NCBI GenBank assembly: GCA_964499365.1
Contig: CAZCKU010000011.1
Coordinates: 111,030-175,029 of the forward strand
Reading direction: 5' to 3'
From: PALSA-1316 sp964499365
GTDB lineage: Bacteria > Nitrospirota > Thermodesulfovibrionia > Thermodesulfovibrionales > UBA6898
DNA length: 64,000 nt
Part shown: piece by piece, positions 56,758 to 64,000 of the stretch
Numbering within the stretch: position 1 is the first letter of the stretch
Layout of the letters: each line of letters starts with the position of its first letter
Notes under the pieces: generated by a model
What the model saw: only the letters and a program-made list of their open reading frames with translations
Database searches by the model: none
Told to the model about the DNA's origin: nothing
Translations under genes and position numbers: made by a program

Positions 56758-58512
56758 ATGAATAAGCTGAACACTGTCAAAAAATATTTTCCGTTTCTTG
56801 ACTGGTGGCCGGAGGTGAACCGCCGGACGATCAGGGCCGACCTTGTGGCCGGGATCACCGGCGCCATCATCGTCCTTCCCCAGGGGGTGGCGTTTGCGAT
56901 GATAGCAGGCCTGCCTCCTGAGTATGGCCTGTATTCCGCAATCGTCCCTGCAATCATTGCAGCGCTCTTCGGTTCATCCTATCATCTGATATCAGGCCCT
57001 ACGACTGCGATATCCATTGTCGTGTATACCTCCCTGAGCCCCCTGGCCCCACCGTTGAGTGCCGAATACATCCAGTTGGCGCTGACGCTCACCTTTCTGG
57101 CAGGCCTGTTCCAGTTCGGCCTTGGACTGGCCCGCCTCGGGGCGCTGGTCAATTTCGTGTCGCACTCGGTGGTTGTCGGCTTTACCGCAGGCGCTGCGAT
57201 CCTGATAGCGACCAGCCAGCTGAGCAATCTCCTCGGCATAGCGGCAGCGAAAAAACATTCCTTTATCCATATATGGGCTGACATTGCGGCGAACCTTTCC
57301 GGGACCAATCTCTATGTCCTTTCGATCGGCCTTGTTACCCTGCTCATTGCCGTGGCCCTCAAAGCAGCGCTGCCAAAATGGCCCGGGATGCTGATCGCCA
57401 TGGTCTGCGGCAGCCTCATGTCCGTCCTGATGGATGGGGCTGAGCATGGGGTCCGGCTCGTCGGGTCCCTGCCCGGTCATCTGCCGCCGCTCTCCCTGCC
57501 GGATATAAATACCGCTTCCGTGCGTCAGTTGGCGCCCTCTGCCCTGGCAGTGGCCATGCTCGGATTGGCGGAAGCGGTCTCGATTGCGCGCTCGATAGCC
57601 ACGAAATCCGAGCAGCGGATCGACAGCAACCAGGAGTTCATCGGACAGGGCCTCTCCAATATCATCGGCAGTTTTTTTTCGAGCTATGCGGCCTCCGGTT
57701 CGTTCACGCGGACAGGGGTCAATTTTAATTCAGGTGCAAAAACTCCCCTCTCAGCGGTCTTCGCTGCACTGTCGCTGACGGTGATACTCCTGCTTATTGC
57801 CCCGCTCACCGCATATCTTCCTATCGCATCCATGGCAGGCATCCTGCTGCTGGTTGCCTACAGTCTCATCGATACACACCATATAGCCTCCATATTCAGG
57901 ACCAGCAGGCCAGAGGCCGGCATACTCATTGCGACCTTTCTGGCCACGCTCTTCGTGGAGCTCGAATTTGCGATCTATGTCGGTGTCATCCTCTCGCTCC
58001 TGCTCTACCTCAACCGCACGTCTCACCCTCACTTCGTGACCCTGGTGCCGGATCCCGAAAGCAAGAGGAGGAGCTTTATCAATATCGAGAGGAAGGACCT
58101 CCCGGAATGTCCTCAGCTGAAGGTCATACGGATAGACGGGTCGATCTTTTTCGGGGCGGTCAACCACGTTGCCGAGGGGCTGGACTATATTGCCCGGCAC
58201 AACCCCGAGCAGGCACACATATTGATTGTCGGGGGAGGCATAAACTTCATCGACGTAGCAGGGTGCCAGATGCTCAACCAGGAGGCCCACCGCCTGCGGG
58301 TGAACGGCAGGCAGCTCTATCTCTGTTCGCTCAAGGGAGAGGTCCTGGACGTGATGAAACGGGGCGGCTGCAACAAAAGTATCGGGGAAGAGAATGTCTT
58401 CCGCTCCAAGGTCGAAGCGGTCAGAAGGCTTGTCCCGCGGCTCGACCCTGAGCGGTGCAGGGTCTGCAGGGTGCGCATCTTCAACGAATGCGCCCAGATG
58501 CCGGGGGGATGA
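56758..58512 (+). CDS. SulP-family anion transporter with STAS domain
   Basis: 584 residues from the ATG at 56758; the longer frame upstream runs over the Usp gene. About 12 to 14 membrane helices with the SulP signature (DLVAGITGAIIVLPQGVAFAMIAG, LYSAIVPAIIAALFGSSYHLISGP), then a STAS domain (about 440-560) ending CRVCRVRIFNECAQMPGG. The family exchanges sulfate, bicarbonate or other anions; the substrate cannot be read here. The Ser/Thr of STAS common in regulated members (INFIDVAGCQML) is replaced by Ala. It ends the stress/sulfur cluster. Confidence 0.92.
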   Translation: MNKLNTVKKYFPFLDWWPEVNRRTIRADLVAGITGAIIVLPQGVAFAMIAGLPPEYGLYSAIVPAIIAALFGSSYHLISGPTTAISIVVYTSLSPLAPPLSAEYIQLALTLTFLAGLFQFGLGLARLGALVNFVSHSVVVGFTAGAAILIATSQLSNLLGIAAAKKHSFIHIWADIAANLSGTNLYVLSIGLVTLLIAVALKAALPKWPGMLIAMVCGSLMSVLMDGAEHGVRLVGSLPGHLPPLSLPDINTASVRQLAPSALAVAMLGLAEAVSIARSIATKSEQRIDSNQEFIGQGLSNIIGSFFSSYAASGSFTRTGVNFNSGAKTPLSAVFAALSLTVILLLIAPLTAYLPIASMAGILLLVAYSLIDTHHIASIFRTSRPEAGILIATFLATLFVELEFAIYVGVILSLLLYLNRTSHPHFVTLVPDPESKRRSFINIERKDLPECPQLKVIRIDGSIFFGAVNHVAEGLDYIARHNPEQAHILIVGGGINFIDVAGCQMLNQEAHRLRVNGRQLYLCSLKGEVLDVMKRGGCNKSIGEENVFRSKVEAVRRLVPRLDPERCRVCRVRIFNECAQMPGG

Positions 58513-58638
58513 CTCGGGAGGATTGCCAGCGGGACATTCGGCGTGGTAACCGTGGTAGAACATGAAGTGCCGGGCACCAAAAGGGTGCGGCATTTCCTGT
58601 ATGAAGAACAGCCCGCCTGATTTTCCTCTCTGCCGTGC

Positions 58639-59214
58639 TTATGTGCGCTTCTGCCGTGTATGCAGGAGCGCTGACAGTTGTTGAAAGTCTTCGCGCATTG
58701 TTATTTTGGCAGCAGGAAAACGCAGGGCATAGGCAGGGTGGCAGGTGATGAAGAATGTCCTGCCGCCGTCCCGCAGGGTTGTGCCGTGGTCCTTTGTTAT
58801 CTCGACCGTCCGGTCGAGGAGGGCGAGGCAGGCGGTATTCCCGAGGAGGACGATGATCCGGGGCCGGATGACCGCGATCTGTTTCATCAGATGCTGCCTG
58901 CTGTGCAGGACGTTCGCCCGTGAAGGAGTGCCGCGGAGCGGCAGGTATTTTACCGGGCTTGTGATATAGACCTCTTCTTCTTTCAGGCCGATCTCCGTAA
59001 TCATCGACCGGAGGAGCTTCCCCGACCTCCCGATAAAAGGGCGGCCGGTCTTGGCCTCCTGCCTGCCGGGGGCCTCTCCCAGGAAAAGGAGATCCGCATC
59101 AGCAGACCCTTCACCCGGCACCGGTTCGCCGGTCCCCCACTCCCTGCAGAGTGGGCATGTTGCGATCTCCTCTGCTATTTCCGCAAGCTTCTTCTCCCTG
59201 TCTGTATTCTTCAT
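58639..59214 (-). CDS. Family-4-like uracil-DNA glycosylase lacking some Fe-S cysteines
   Basis: 191 residues. Uracil-site motifs are present: LFLGEAPGRQEAKTGRPFIGRSG (motif 1) and FFITCHPAYALR (motif 2), as in Fe-S family 4 enzymes. Family 4 proteins hold a [4Fe-4S] cluster with four Cys. CPLC near residue 20 gives two, but the third is Tyr (SPVKYLPLRGTP) and the fourth region reads HSRQH. So the cluster is probably absent or altered. It would remove uracil from DNA in base excision repair, or act on another base. It is transcribed opposite to the SulP cluster. Confidence 0.82.
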   Translation of the reverse strand: MKNTDREKKLAEIAEEIATCPLCREWGTGEPVPGEGSADADLLFLGEAPGRQEAKTGRPFIGRSGKLLRSMITEIGLKEEEVYITSPVKYLPLRGTPSRANVLHSRQHLMKQIAVIRPRIIVLLGNTACLALLDRTVEITKDHGTTLRDGGRTFFITCHPAYALRFPAAKITMREDFQQLSALLHTRQKRT

Positions 59215-59660
59215 GCGATAGTATAAGAGTTCTTCAGCATTTTCTGCGCGGACGAAACTCTGTGAAGATTACGAAAGGCATGTGAGACCCTTCAGACAAC
59301 GTCAGAACGTTTGTTGCAGCCACAAGTCCGCAAACTAAGTGGATCTGAATATTCGAGATGTTCTCACAGTAATCGAAACCAGCCCCATTTTTTCCTGACC
59401 GTGGAGTTTGCCCCGTAACTTTACGGATCTCAACCGTGCCGATGTCAGCTAACGTTGAGAGAAGTCCAAGGGCCTTATTTTCTTCCGTGTGAAATTCCTA
59501 TCGAAACCTTCAGCGATAACTGACCAGAGAGAAAAGTGGGGACATTTTTCCCGATCTGTGCGGTTAGTTAGCACCGCCTACAGCGAGTCACAATATTACA
59601 TGTAAAGATTTTCAAGAGAATTTCGCGTCAATGAAATGCAACACAAGGGGCGTTTAAAGA
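59215..59660. other. 446-nt gap with no supported gene
   Basis: No open frame, tRNA or clear hairpin is seen. Base composition shifts toward AT and marks the start of the accessory right end. Both flanking genes are on the minus strand. Confidence 0.6.
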
Positions 59661-61502
59661 CTAGCCCGCAAGGCCATCGCCCCTTTCGCCGTTTGGTGAA
59701 TGCAATTGTTCGCTATCTTGGCCACTGCTTTCCTTCTCCCTAACAAGAGCTAAGCATAGCAAAACATGAAAAACTCTGTCTGAAATGTTTACTTGAAAGG
59801 TATCGGCAGGGCATATGCCATGGCAAACATCATTTCTTAGATTCCACCCACGCTGGTCAGTAAGTAATATCCTGAAATAAAGAGACATGTCTTCCCCAAA
59901 GATATTAATGATTCTTTGATCTCTCAACAGTTCATCGAGGGTTTTTAAATGCATGCCACCGCCACGCGATGGCTTTAAGACTGAACCACCGCTATGCTCG
60001 ACAAGTTTTCGAAATGCACTTTCGATTTGAGGAATTAAGAGATGGATTGCAACCACATGTTTGTTTCCCAAATAGGATGTTAAGCCATCAAAGATTATTG
60101 TCTTCTTGTCGTTATCAAAAACTGTAGATTGATACAGATAATCTATGATATTTTGTGGGATTAGTTCGAATCTAGAAATAACTTCTTCAATAACTTGCCT
60201 CAAAAATATTGATGCGAATACCATGTTTTGGGAAGACAGATGCACAATATGTCCAAGTAAATCGTCTTCTAGTGAGCCTATCAAAGCAACAGGTCTTCCT
60301 TGCCGGTCTTGGATCTGCCGAGAAATGAGGTAAGAAATGGGTGCTTTTTTAGCAAGATCTTTCAGTTGATTTTCTACTTGATCCTTCCTAGGAACAAATT
60401 GAATTGCAATCGTTGCAAAGGTGGTTTCTATGTCATCGTCAATTATTGAATTGATATATTCATTCATCTCTTTGTGAGAAATTTTCATTTCATGGGAAAA
60501 TGAATGCATTTCATCATTTACTTTTGGACCAATTTTTTTCAGTTTCATGGCAATTTGTTCTGCTTCATCTCTCAAACCATATTCAAGATATATAGAATGC
60601 ATGTGTTGCAACCAGCTCGACGCCTGCAGCGGCGAGGCATCTGTGCTTGCTACCTCAAAAGCAATGCCAACTCTTAAAAGAACACGACCAATATTTTCTT
60701 TTTCGTTTATCGACCTATAATATCTTGCAAGTCTCAGAGCTGCAGCTTCTGCTGCCCAAGGGTCAAGGTTGTTTTTGTCAGCAGTGTCTGATAACTTTTC
60801 AAGGCGGTTTTCTAAGTCTTGGATTATTTTCTTTTTTGTTTCATCGGAAATAGGGACTTTTTTGTTTCTTAACAACAAATCAAAACTAAATCCCCATAGT
60901 CCTGGCTTTTCGTCCCGCGAAACATTGTCTTCGTACCGAATAATAACATCTCTTAAACTTTGAATTCTTTGTGAGTCACTAATAGTAATAGCAACAAAAA
61001 GGGCTCTTTCAATTTTTGTTATTACATCAGTTTCGTATTTGTGACACTTCTGTTCGGCTATTTCAATGGTGCTGTCAACTATGGTATGAGCAACTGAAAA
61101 ATGAGGTGCTCTGTCAATAATTAATTTCGAAAAATCCCATACTAAGTCTGCGTATCTTAGTCTTAGAATAGGATGCTTGGCTTTTTTTGATCTTTCTTCC
61201 CAGTAATCTAACATCTCTGATGTGACAAGCTTAATACTTGGAGATTCTGTCGCTGTCCCATCTTGATTATTCCAAACCATCATAGGGCCGTAATATGTGC
61301 CCCAACCTGTTTCTTTATGCTTATAATCTTGGAGAAATTCGAAGGCCATAGCTTCCGCTAGCCACTGAGGCGGAATATCTTTAAGATTTATTTCCTTGAT
61401 ATATGAATTAATTGCTTCACTGATTTTATGCTCATCAACGGGTTCTGATAGCAAATCAAGATTATCAATCACCTCAGATATTGCTATTTCTGACTTTTCC
61501 AT
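59661..61502 (-). CDS. Large helical protein with C-terminal HEPN-like motif (DUF4209-like)
   Basis: 613 residues, rich in helix, AT-rich codons unlike the left two thirds. Near residue 565 it has GWNLRNDVCHGICP, an R-x4-H sequence characteristic of HEPN ribonuclease folds and of the DUF4209 C-terminal region. The rest (AAALRLARYYRSINEKENIG, LQHMHSIYLEYGLRDEAEQIAMKL) looks like TPR-type helical repeats. No signal or membrane segment. HEPN proteins often act in phage defence or toxin systems; that is inference here. No antitoxin partner is beside it. Confidence 0.6.
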   Translation of the reverse strand: MEKSEIAISEVIDNLDLLSEPVDEHKISEAINSYIKEINLKDIPPQWLAEAMAFEFLQDYKHKETGWGTYYGPMMVWNNQDGTATESPSIKLVTSEMLDYWEERSKKAKHPILRLRYADLVWDFSKLIIDRAPHFSVAHTIVDSTIEIAEQKCHKYETDVITKIERALFVAITISDSQRIQSLRDVIIRYEDNVSRDEKPGLWGFSFDLLLRNKKVPISDETKKKIIQDLENRLEKLSDTADKNNLDPWAAEAAALRLARYYRSINEKENIGRVLLRVGIAFEVASTDASPLQASSWLQHMHSIYLEYGLRDEAEQIAMKLKKIGPKVNDEMHSFSHEMKISHKEMNEYINSIIDDDIETTFATIAIQFVPRKDQVENQLKDLAKKAPISYLISRQIQDRQGRPVALIGSLEDDLLGHIVHLSSQNMVFASIFLRQVIEEVISRFELIPQNIIDYLYQSTVFDNDKKTIIFDGLTSYLGNKHVVAIHLLIPQIESAFRKLVEHSGGSVLKPSRGGGMHLKTLDELLRDQRIINIFGEDMSLYFRILLTDQRGWNLRNDVCHGICPADTFQVNISDRVFHVLLCLALVREKESSGQDSEQLHSPNGERGDGLAG

Positions 61503-61631
61503 TGTCCTTATTTATAGCTGCAGAACAATGTTAATAAGAACTTCGGTTTTTCTAATCCCATGGTGTAAATATAGCATAACTAGAAAAAACGGTATAGGGG
61601 AAAATGAAGCATTAGCTATAGAAACCAATGT

Positions 61632-62054
61632 TTGCAGATTGGTATAGCCGAGTGCAAGGCGAGGCATCGCCATCAGGAATTTCTTGCCTTTCTTCGCCAC
61701 ATTGACTCCAATGTTCCTCACGAGCTCGACATCCACCTTATTATTGATAACTACGCTACGCACAAACATCCAAAGGTTCGCACCTGGCTTGCTGCGCGTC
61801 CCCGATATCATGTCCACTATACGCCTACCTATGCCTCCTGGCTCAACCAGGTAGAACGGTGGTTCGGTTTGATTACTCAACAAGCTATCCGACGCGGATC
61901 ATTCAATAGCGTTAAGGAATTAATCCGTAACATCAAAAAGTTTGCCGACAACCACAACGAAAAAGCTGCACCCTTTATGTGCTCAGCTACCGCTGACTCC
62001 ATCTTTGCCAAACTTAATCGACTTCTATCAGTTATTAACGGGACGCAACACTAG
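61632..62054 (+). pseudogene. IS630-family transposase, 5'-truncated
   Basis: Only the C-terminal part of a DDE transposase: RHRHQEFLAFLRHIDSNVP, LIIDNYATHKHPKVRTWL (second Asp) and TPTYASWLNQVERWFG (final Glu). The first catalytic Asp and the N-terminal DNA-binding domain are missing, so it cannot move by itself. The frame begins at a chance ATG. It ends 34 nt before the HEPN gene's end, and the element's inverted ends were not found. Confidence 0.85.
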
Positions 62055-62087
62055 GAGGGAGAATGCCCGACTCAGGTTAAGCCGATG

Positions 62088-62957
62088 TTAGGCTTTTCTT
62101 CTTTTCTTTATCTGCAATATCGCCGCTTTCAAGACTTGCCACGTAATTTTGGCTGTCTGTATATCTGGGGCAAATCGTTCAGCCACTTGCTGAAATGGAT
62201 GTATGTAGTTCCGAAAATCTCGCATCGCATGACCGAATTTCTTTATGTCAATCCTGATATATTCAAGTTCGTGAGCAACATCAATAAAACTACTCAATGT
62301 CCAGTCAGGAAATTGCTTAACTTTAGCGGATCTTGGATCAACTGGGGCTGACTTTGCTCGATTGAATTCTGCGGGATTCTGAAGAGCGATCCCAAGGAGT
62401 ATACCTTCAAGTACACTACCACAAAGAAAAACAACTGACAGCGGAGCGTCACTTCCCAGACACGCTTTGATCTCTGTCATCCGTGACTCAATTATTGTTG
62501 TGATTTGAGAGTCAAGGTTTAATTCTGATATCTTGATCTCTTCAAATTCCTTCTTGAGCAGATCCTCTTCGTTGTTAATTTCAGTATCCTCATCCTGTAC
62601 AATTTTCTTGCCATCGAATGTTGCAAAATCAATAGTGGCGTCATTTCGAACCACCTGCCAACCATCAAAGGCAAGATATGCGTTAAAATCTTTGATCATT
62701 CCATCTAGGAAAGTAACCTTTCCAACAAAGTGTTCTGGATCAAATACCTTCTTGATACATTTATCGAGTTCCGGTGTTCCATTAATTGAGTTAAGTTTCT
62801 CATCTGTAAACGCCCACCTCGATGGGAAGCCCTGTCCATAAGAATCTCTGAATCCAAGTTCGTTAAAGAATGCAACTATTTTCGGTCCTGAGCGATACTC
62901 GGACTTCTCATTGATAATGTCTCTTAGAATTTCAAGTGTTTTTTTCTTAAGTATCAT
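62088..62957 (-). CDS. AbiJ/HEPN-like protein, cassette-like gene
   Basis: 289 residues. The C-terminal third has AMRDFRNYIHPFQQV, a HEPN-type RNxxxH-like motif typical of AbiJ-family abortive infection proteins (R-x3-H form). The N-terminal 110 residues (RDIINEKSEYRSGPKIVAFFNELGF) resemble AbiJ-type N-terminal domains but I cannot name one. Its TAA stop lies inside GCCTAAC (minus strand), and GTTAGGC precedes the gene upstream (62985-62991), the pattern of an integron gene cassette. No ribosome site of note. Confidence 0.6.
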   Translation of the reverse strand: MILKKKTLEILRDIINEKSEYRSGPKIVAFFNELGFRDSYGQGFPSRWAFTDEKLNSINGTPELDKCIKKVFDPEHFVGKVTFLDGMIKDFNAYLAFDGWQVVRNDATIDFATFDGKKIVQDEDTEINNEEDLLKKEFEEIKISELNLDSQITTIIESRMTEIKACLGSDAPLSVVFLCGSVLEGILLGIALQNPAEFNRAKSAPVDPRSAKVKQFPDWTLSSFIDVAHELEYIRIDIKKFGHAMRDFRNYIHPFQQVAERFAPDIQTAKITWQVLKAAILQIKKRRKA

Positions 62958-62984
62958 CTTATATTCCTCGTGCGCGAATCGTCA

Positions 62985-63045
62985 GCCTAACGTGAAATCA
63001 GCCAGATCGTAGCGATCGGCTGTATTGTCTGGTTTGAAGTTACGT
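62985..63045 (-). repeat. attC-like recombination site between two genes
   Basis: 61 bp bounded on the minus strand by ACGTAAC (63045-63039), which holds the upstream gene's TAA stop, and GTTAGGC (62991-62985). The centre folds into a stem CAGCC/GGCTG with an extra-helical base, then GATCG/CGATC around a short loop. Length and core ends suit an attC site. The arms are uneven (16 against 7 bases), so it is degenerate or only attC-like. Confidence 0.5.
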
Positions 63046-63585
63046 CTTTCTTGTCTGCCAAAGTACTAAATCAACTTTTTTTAGGTCAGTAATGTTTGCC
63101 CAAGGGTATTTTGCTGAGAACCGACCACAAATAGCACGGGCTGTGGGTTCAGACATAAACGTCGTGTATTTATTGTTGAGGGCATCATAGACCATTACCG
63201 CCTTTGATTCTCGATTTGCTTCATACCATTGTGGTAACGATAAACCAAAATATTCTAAAACAAATTTATCTATTACTGGCCGATCCGGATAAACTGTAGC
63301 AACAAGCTTACTCGTAAAGGAAGCTTCAAGCCTTCCTGTTTTCTTCGTCAACTCCAAGAGAACCTGCCGAAAGTCTAACCCATTGGTCTTTGCATCTTCC
63401 ATGAGTCTGTAATATATAGCCTGCCACTCGGCATTTCTGCGAACCCTGTAAAAGCCATTATATGCTTTTTGAAATTCTCGGTTTGATGTTACATCATTCT
63501 TGTGAAACTGCTCCTGTATCCAGCAGTATTTGTACAGACCCTTTTCGACCTTCAAGAGTGCCTTATTAATTTCTGTTTCAGTCAT
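63040..63585 (-). CDS. Hypothetical protein, cassette-like gene
   Basis: 181 residues from the ATG at 63585, with AGGG 7 nt upstream. Helical sequence with a conserved-looking core (LTKKTGRLEASFTSKLVATVYPDRPVIDKFVL), where the pattern ...SKL-A-PDRP-ID resembles DNA glycosylase helix-hairpin-helix proteins. That is only a resemblance; no catalytic Lys/Asp pair is confirmed. Its TAA stop is inside ACGTAAC, the left end of the attC-like element. It likely entered by the same route as its neighbour. Function unknown. Confidence 0.55.
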   Translation of the reverse strand: MTETEINKALLKVEKGLYKYCWIQEQFHKNDVTSNREFQKAYNGFYRVRRNAEWQAIYYRLMEDAKTNGLDFRQVLLELTKKTGRLEASFTSKLVATVYPDRPVIDKFVLEYFGLSLPQWYEANRESKAVMVYDALNNKYTTFMSEPTARAICGRFSAKYPWANITDLKKVDLVLWQTRKT

Positions 63586-64000
63586 CTCATACCCTAGACA
63601 TAACATTAAATATACCAGGCTGGCATTTTCCCCATGGTGAGTATCATCTTACCATATCCATTCCAGCCCGAAAAGGAAAATATCTCATAAAATCAACGTG
63701 GCGGAATATTGGCGTACTTAGTATTTTATGGGAATTTTGTAGTTGTGGGTTTTCAGGACTAACAGACAGGACTTAAGGGGCTTTCTCACCTGCGGTGTTC
63801 AGGAAGATACCGAAATAATTGCCTGACGCCTATATTTATCCTTTCCCCCGCGTAGTACGGGGCGTAATTTGCCAGGTGACGCGTTTGATCTGGCCGACTC
63901 TCAGCCCTTTCGATGTCTTCCTGTAGCCAATTCCTCCCTATGTTGTTCATACTGTTCCGAATACAACCGGGAATAAACGTTAATTCTTGACACCGATCTT
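63586..64000. other. Right end of the window with no supported gene
   Basis: Contains GGGCTGG/CCAGCCT inverted pieces (63622-63672) and a GTTATGT-type motif (63598-63604) that could be a remnant attC for the preceding cassette. The rest, including short open frames on the minus strand near the edge, is too broken to call. Confidence 0.4.

Noticed and set aside
58510..58618. SulP stop TGA followed by 35 sense codons in frame, possible third selenoprotein
   Set aside because: A run of that length is common by chance, no SECIS-like hairpin follows at the right spacing, and SulP proteins end near this point.
59215..64000. CRISPR array in the accessory end
   Set aside because: No regularly spaced direct repeats are visible anywhere in the window.

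Overview
The window looks like part of a chromosome from an anaerobic, metal-respiring bacterium with moderately high GC. A Nitrospirota (Thermodesulfovibrionia-like) or Desulfobacterota relative is my best guess, from the Mo-bis-MGD respiratory operon, many sigma-54/NtrC modules, large hybrid kinases with heme (DUF3365) domains, selenocysteine use and a two-gene SUF-like system. No 16S gene is present, so the taxonomy is inference.

Left third (1-18.6 kb, almost all minus strand): an arsenate-reductase-like operon, read right to left. A periplasmic double PhnD-type binding protein, a histidine kinase and an NtrC-type regulator lie upstream. Next come two matching palindromes and a sigma-54 promoter, then tatA, arrA, arrB, a TorD-type chaperone, a poly-ferredoxin, FmdE, a short ModE and a MoeA-like protein. 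An RND efflux pump pair lies behind the sensor genes.

18.7-29.6 kb: a minimal SufB/SufC pair, then a compact arsenic operon. The operon holds an ArsP-like permease, disulfide protein, arsR, arsC, acr3, thioredoxin, a newly read UGA-containing selenoprotein, ccdA, a CDF exporter, an ECF sigma factor and an AhpD-like protein. It starts at an ArsR-type operator lying between the -35 and -10 boxes. Divergently, a second arsR precedes selD, which itself carries an in-frame UGA (Sec), and a TSUP permease. The cell therefore appears to use selenocysteine, and one candidate selenoprotein sits inside the arsenic operon.

29.8-49.5 kb: signal transduction and surface proteins. There are DUF3365 heme sensors, three hybrid kinases with Cys-rich PAS domains, a kinase/NtrC pair, two secreted surface proteins, a nucleotidyltransferase/SEC-C fusion, a PstS-like protein coupled to a hybrid kinase, and a LysR regulator. 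Next to the LysR gene is a tRNA with selenocysteine-tRNA architecture (8-bp acceptor, 5-bp T stem, long variable arm) but a cysteine anticodon (GCA) and U73. This is the most unusual object in the window.

50-59.2 kb: a DUF6502 regulator with a lipoprotein and a Met-rich secreted protein. Divergently there is a stress/sulfur cluster (Usp-like, TSUP, TIGR02186-like, two Usp, SulP) behind a probable sigma-54 promoter, and then an atypical family-4-like uracil-DNA glycosylase.

59.2-64 kb: an AT-richer accessory end with two HEPN-like proteins, an IS630 remnant and two genes laid out like integron cassettes, with stop codons inside TAAC core sites and an attC-like element between them.
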